DNA of 64,000 nt from Stenocarpella maydis (lineage: Eukaryota > Ascomycota > Sordariomycetes > Diaporthales > Diaporthaceae). Shown here piece by piece: positions 60,920 to 64,000 of this stretch. Every line of letters begins with the position of its first letter. Position 1 is the first letter of the stretch. The stretch is taken from the NCBI GenBank assembly GCA_002270565.1, contig NQMI01000127.1, positions 61,637-125,636 of the forward strand. The letters are read 5' to 3'. The notes beneath the pieces were generated by a model that searched no databases, was not told where the DNA came from, and was given only the letters and a program-made list of their open reading frames with translations. The position numbers and the translations under genes were made by a program.

Positions 60920-61730
60920 GTACGGGGAGGAGCGCTATGTTTATAGGCATTTCAGCTATATCTTTCTATTTCAAGGTTTACTCAAGTATACAGTGTCTGA
61001 GGCTTGCGATCGGATTTGGCCCAGCCGGTACATATAATCGCAGGTAAGCCTGCGCATTCCCGCTAAGGTGCAACTTTCCAAGCTTTTGTGTATAGCGGTC
61101 ATATATCAGTAGGAGGTCCCTTTTGCTACTCTAACAAGCATGGCCATAGTTGGGTAACCGATTCTGGGGGTGTTTATTTCTTCACCATTCATTTCAAGAA
61201 TCACAGCAGCAAGCCCTGCCAGTGATTTTGGGTCCTCAGCGTTTTAGACTTAGGCAGTCTTTCCCAGGTCTACAGTTGGATAGACAGATATTAGGAGTTG
61301 GCAAGCTAGGGACAAGAAATGGCAACCTGAGATTATCAATAAGCATCTCCATAGCCTCTTTGCCTTTACCTATCGGTTTAATCTAGGAGGTCATGAGGCT
61401 CAAGTGTGAAAAGTCACGAGTCCTATTTTTACAACACCAGACGGTTCGGTTGGCTTCACATATTGGTTAATCATGAAATAGGTAATTGTCGTCGAAGCGT
61501 ATAGGCATACTTGATCTTGAAGCTGTAGTGAGATAAGCCCCCGAACAGACGAAGTGTCTTCCAGGTATGTCGCTCCAATGCGGCTCGATCCACCACAGGC
61601 GCCTCTTATGTACAACAGCGTCATCCACGAAACCCCCCCCCCCCTTCTTTTTTTTTTAAAAAAAAAATGTACATCCCGAACAAAGTGTCCCGCCCCCGGG
61701 CTTCCCGGAAAGCCCTCAGCTAACCTGCAC
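60920..61730. other. Intergenic region
   Basis: No supported gene. A C-run followed by T- and A-runs at about 61628-61668 borders the small secreted gene's 3' side. Confidence 0.5.
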
Positions 61731-62078
61731 CTAGTGCTGATAGACGGCGATGCCGGCCCCGGTCTGGTAGCCGGCGGGCTCGGCGCGGGTGCACGAGCCG
61801 TGCGGGGCGACGGGCCAGCAGCCGGTGGTCCAGTCGCAGATGGTGATGGTGCTGCCAGAGAGGTTCTCCAGGGTGATGACCCCGCCCGAGATGGTCGACG
61901 TGGCCCAGCCCGCAGCCGTCGCAACCTGCGCGCCGCCGACGGTCTTGTAATTAGCCTGGGCGACTTGCCCGCAGCCCGCGCAGCCGTTGTCGGCGACACA
62001 GGTGGCCCGGGCCTCCAGGGGGGAGGGGGCTGCCAGAGCGGCAGGGAGGACGGAGAGGATGGCGATGAGGAACTTCAT
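61731..62078 (-). CDS. Small secreted six-cysteine protein, effector candidate
   Basis: Single exon, 115 aa, minus strand. ATG 62078 starts a clean signal peptide (MKFLIAILSVLPAALAAPSP) with cleavage near residue 17, and the next residues LEAR suggest a Kex2-like processing site. The mature protein has six cysteines: a close group (TCVADNGCAGCGQ) and a later group (ICDWTTGCWP, GSCTRA), separated by a glycine-rich beta-like stretch (TVGGAQVATAAGWATSTISG). Even Cys number and size fit a disulphide-stabilised secreted effector or antimicrobial-type protein; no family is recognised. A TATA box lies upstream. Confidence 0.82.
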   Translation of the reverse strand: MKFLIAILSVLPAALAAPSPLEARATCVADNGCAGCGQVAQANYKTVGGAQVATAAGWATSTISGGVITLENLSGSTITICDWTTGCWPVAPHGSCTRAEPAGYQTGAGIAVYQH

Positions 62079-62202
62079 TGTGGAGATTCGGGTCTGGGGA
62101 TATCGGCGAGATAGTGACAGTGATAGATAGTTGGAGATTGAGCTTGGAGTGATGATGAGAGAGTGTATGATTAGTGACTGCAACACTGGAGAAGCGGCGG
62201 CT

Positions 62203-62208
62203 TTTATA
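62203..62208 (-). promoter_or_regulatory. TATA box for the six-cysteine secreted protein
   Basis: TATAAA on the minus strand about 125 bp upstream of the start at 62078, in context agtataaaagcc. Confidence 0.55.
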
Positions 62209-64000
62209 CTGGCGAGTTGCATGAGATGTTGATGACTCAGCTCATGGATATCGTGTGTTGCGAGTCGATCGTGAGATAGACATGGTTCTCATATGATCTC
62301 CGGCCGGGATATGAGTCTGGAAATAGCAAGAGGTATCGATTCCGGTTAACAGGGCCGTTGAGAAGCATCATGGCTAAATGCTTTAAGCAACCGGGCCCAT
62401 GAGCAGTGTGACTTAGTCAGGGGCCTGCCTGGAAATGGAAGGACGACCGCTCGATAGTGGGATTGGTTGATGTGGGAGGAGCGGGTCGTCCGGGGCAAGA
62501 CGGCGAGAATAAGGTGACATTCGACAGCTTACAAACGATTATCAACCTCGATGCAGACGACTCCCCAGTCTCGCATAAAGCCTCGCGGCCTTTACTCACC
62601 TCTCTCTCAGCTACCAAATGAGATATCACTCAGGAGCAGTTTCCTGCATGATGTAGCCGCCGAAGGCCAGCCCCGTAAACAATGCCTTGTGCATGTCTCC
62701 GAATACCTCCTTCCTAAAATTCATCGATGCCCAGGAACACCCTGCCCGTCTCAGGGGCTGGGCGACCCTTGTGTAGCACTCACAGCCACGGTCTAACCCG
62801 AAACATAAATGACATTCCACCCTGCCCGTCCGGCCATTGCGTTGGTTGCTAAAAAAATGATCATCTTTCTGTTGCCGCTCATTAGGCGGGCTTGGCATCC
62901 CACAGGGCTGAATGGGTGCAGAACTCCTGGGGGAAAATGCAGATCCGCCACCTGCAGGGCCCCAGGGCTTATTGACGAGAGGAATCAAGACAGGTACTAT
63001 CTCATCACAAGGAGACGGCAGGGAACGCACAAAGTCGAGTCTGCCTTTTTTATTTTTGACTGGCCATGCATGCCTTTGCCCTGACTCCCATCAGTGGTCT
63101 TGTCTCCGAGATGATGACGGACGTCGCGCTCAAAACAACATCGTCAAGGCACAGGGTCCCTGGCCCCTACAGGGGGTCGGGCTCCTGGCATTCATACTTT
63201 TATCCTCCGTACATACACCAAACCCTAACCCTAAGTATACGCACCCATTGTGCTACACAGCCAGCATTGGATATGATTTGCCCACACCTCACCGGTGATC
63301 AGTGATGCTCGGTGTGGAAACATCACGAACACCCCTCCAGGCCCAAGCCTTTCGAAGGCCATCGCCGCCAGAACAATAGCCATCCGTGTCTTGTTCCGCG
63401 GTTGTGGCTGGAACTCCTCTTAAGGAAACCAAAGCATAATATAGCGCGATCTCTGCAATGCATAGCCGGGCTTTATATGCGACTACTTGATTGACTTGAG
63501 CATTCCAAATACCTACGCGTTGGTTGCTTGGATGCTGATGGCCATGATATTATTTTGATTTATCCTATAGGCTAGATCTAAGGGACTATATCTTTAATAT
63601 CCCTATAAGCAAAAGAATAGCTGGCTGTCTATACCTGTATTCTATGTATTCTGTGTTACCAATGTGGCCAATGTGAATTATATCTAGAGAATGTCATTCA
63701 TGGCTGTTACAGCTTGGCTAGGGTTACGAGGAAATAACTTGGTTGTTGCGCGAAGAGAGGAAAACTGTTTATCTATGAGCCGCAGGCGAAGTGTAGTCGT
63801 TTATATAGCGGAGCACAGCACCTGAGTGGGTACCGTGACAATGGCAGTGATAGCAAAAGTCCTATCAAAGATAGCCACCAGTCAGCCTTCTATCAATATT
63901 CCCGTGTTCGTGGGCATCCAAACAATTGACACTTCACACTTCCCTTCACAGATGGTAGCTCCTATGTCAACTTTTCTATATTTGCCTATTTGCAAGTAGT
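62209..64000. other. Right-end intergenic region
   Basis: No supported gene. Minus-strand frame 63030-62626 lacks an ATG and family character. A short CCCTAACCCTAA run occurs at 63221-63234. Confidence 0.5.

Noticed and set aside
62626..63030. Minus-strand frame of 134 codons
   Set aside because: Lacks an ATG start, no recognisable motif and composition like intergenic DNA.

Overview
The window reads as nuclear DNA of a filamentous ascomycete (Pezizomycotina, probably a sordariomycete). Genes carry short GT-AG introns of about 50-110 bp. GC-rich gene blocks alternate with AT-rich blocks full of TAA/TAG codons and transition-only repeat decay, the usual mark of repeat-induced point mutation (RIP). 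There is no sign of prokaryotic organisation and I see no rRNA gene or CRISPR array. Secreted plant-wall enzymes (endopolygalacturonase, AA9 LPMO) and small cysteine-containing secreted proteins suggest a plant-associated or plant-litter lifestyle; that is inference.

Layout. 0.15-2.8 kb: Mutator-like transposase relic, decayed in its 5' half but open in its 3' half. 4.4-16.3 kb: a full-length ABCB-type ABC exporter (+), a convergent MFS transporter (-) and a Zn(II)2Cys6 regulator (+), which look like an efflux and regulation group. 17.2-31 kb: a small secreted protein (-), a cytochrome P450 with one premature TGA (-), a secreted DUF1996-like protein (-), a divergent secreted cysteine-containing protein (+), a second P450 scrap, a cupin protein with a possible mitochondrial presequence (-), a single-pass Tyr/Pro-rich membrane protein (+) and a 91-residue orphan (+). 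31.8-33 kb: GH28 endopolygalacturonase (-).

34.5-46.2 kb is a transposon graveyard: an 882-bp TIR element and a partial second copy, a 306-bp MITE, and a complete but dead 7.6-kb Ty1/copia LTR retrotransposon with 211-bp LTRs and a 5-bp target duplication. 46.2-49.5 kb has little recognisable. 49.5-50.5 kb: AA9 lytic polysaccharide monooxygenase (+). 50.5-56.5 kb: a long gene-poor stretch with a possible broken small gene. 56.5-58.2 kb: GH72 plus X8 GPI-anchored beta-1,3-glucanosyltransferase (+). 59.4-60.9 kb: a 471-residue protein resembling a fungal PD-(D/E)XK-like family (+). 61.7-62.1 kb: a six-cysteine secreted protein (-). The rest shows no supported gene.

Splice models were built by eye. 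For every multi-exon gene reported as a model the exon lengths sum to a multiple of three and the joins restore family motifs. No polyketide synthase, NRPS or terpene synthase core gene is visible, so the transporter, regulator and P450 group cannot be called a secondary-metabolite cluster from this window alone.
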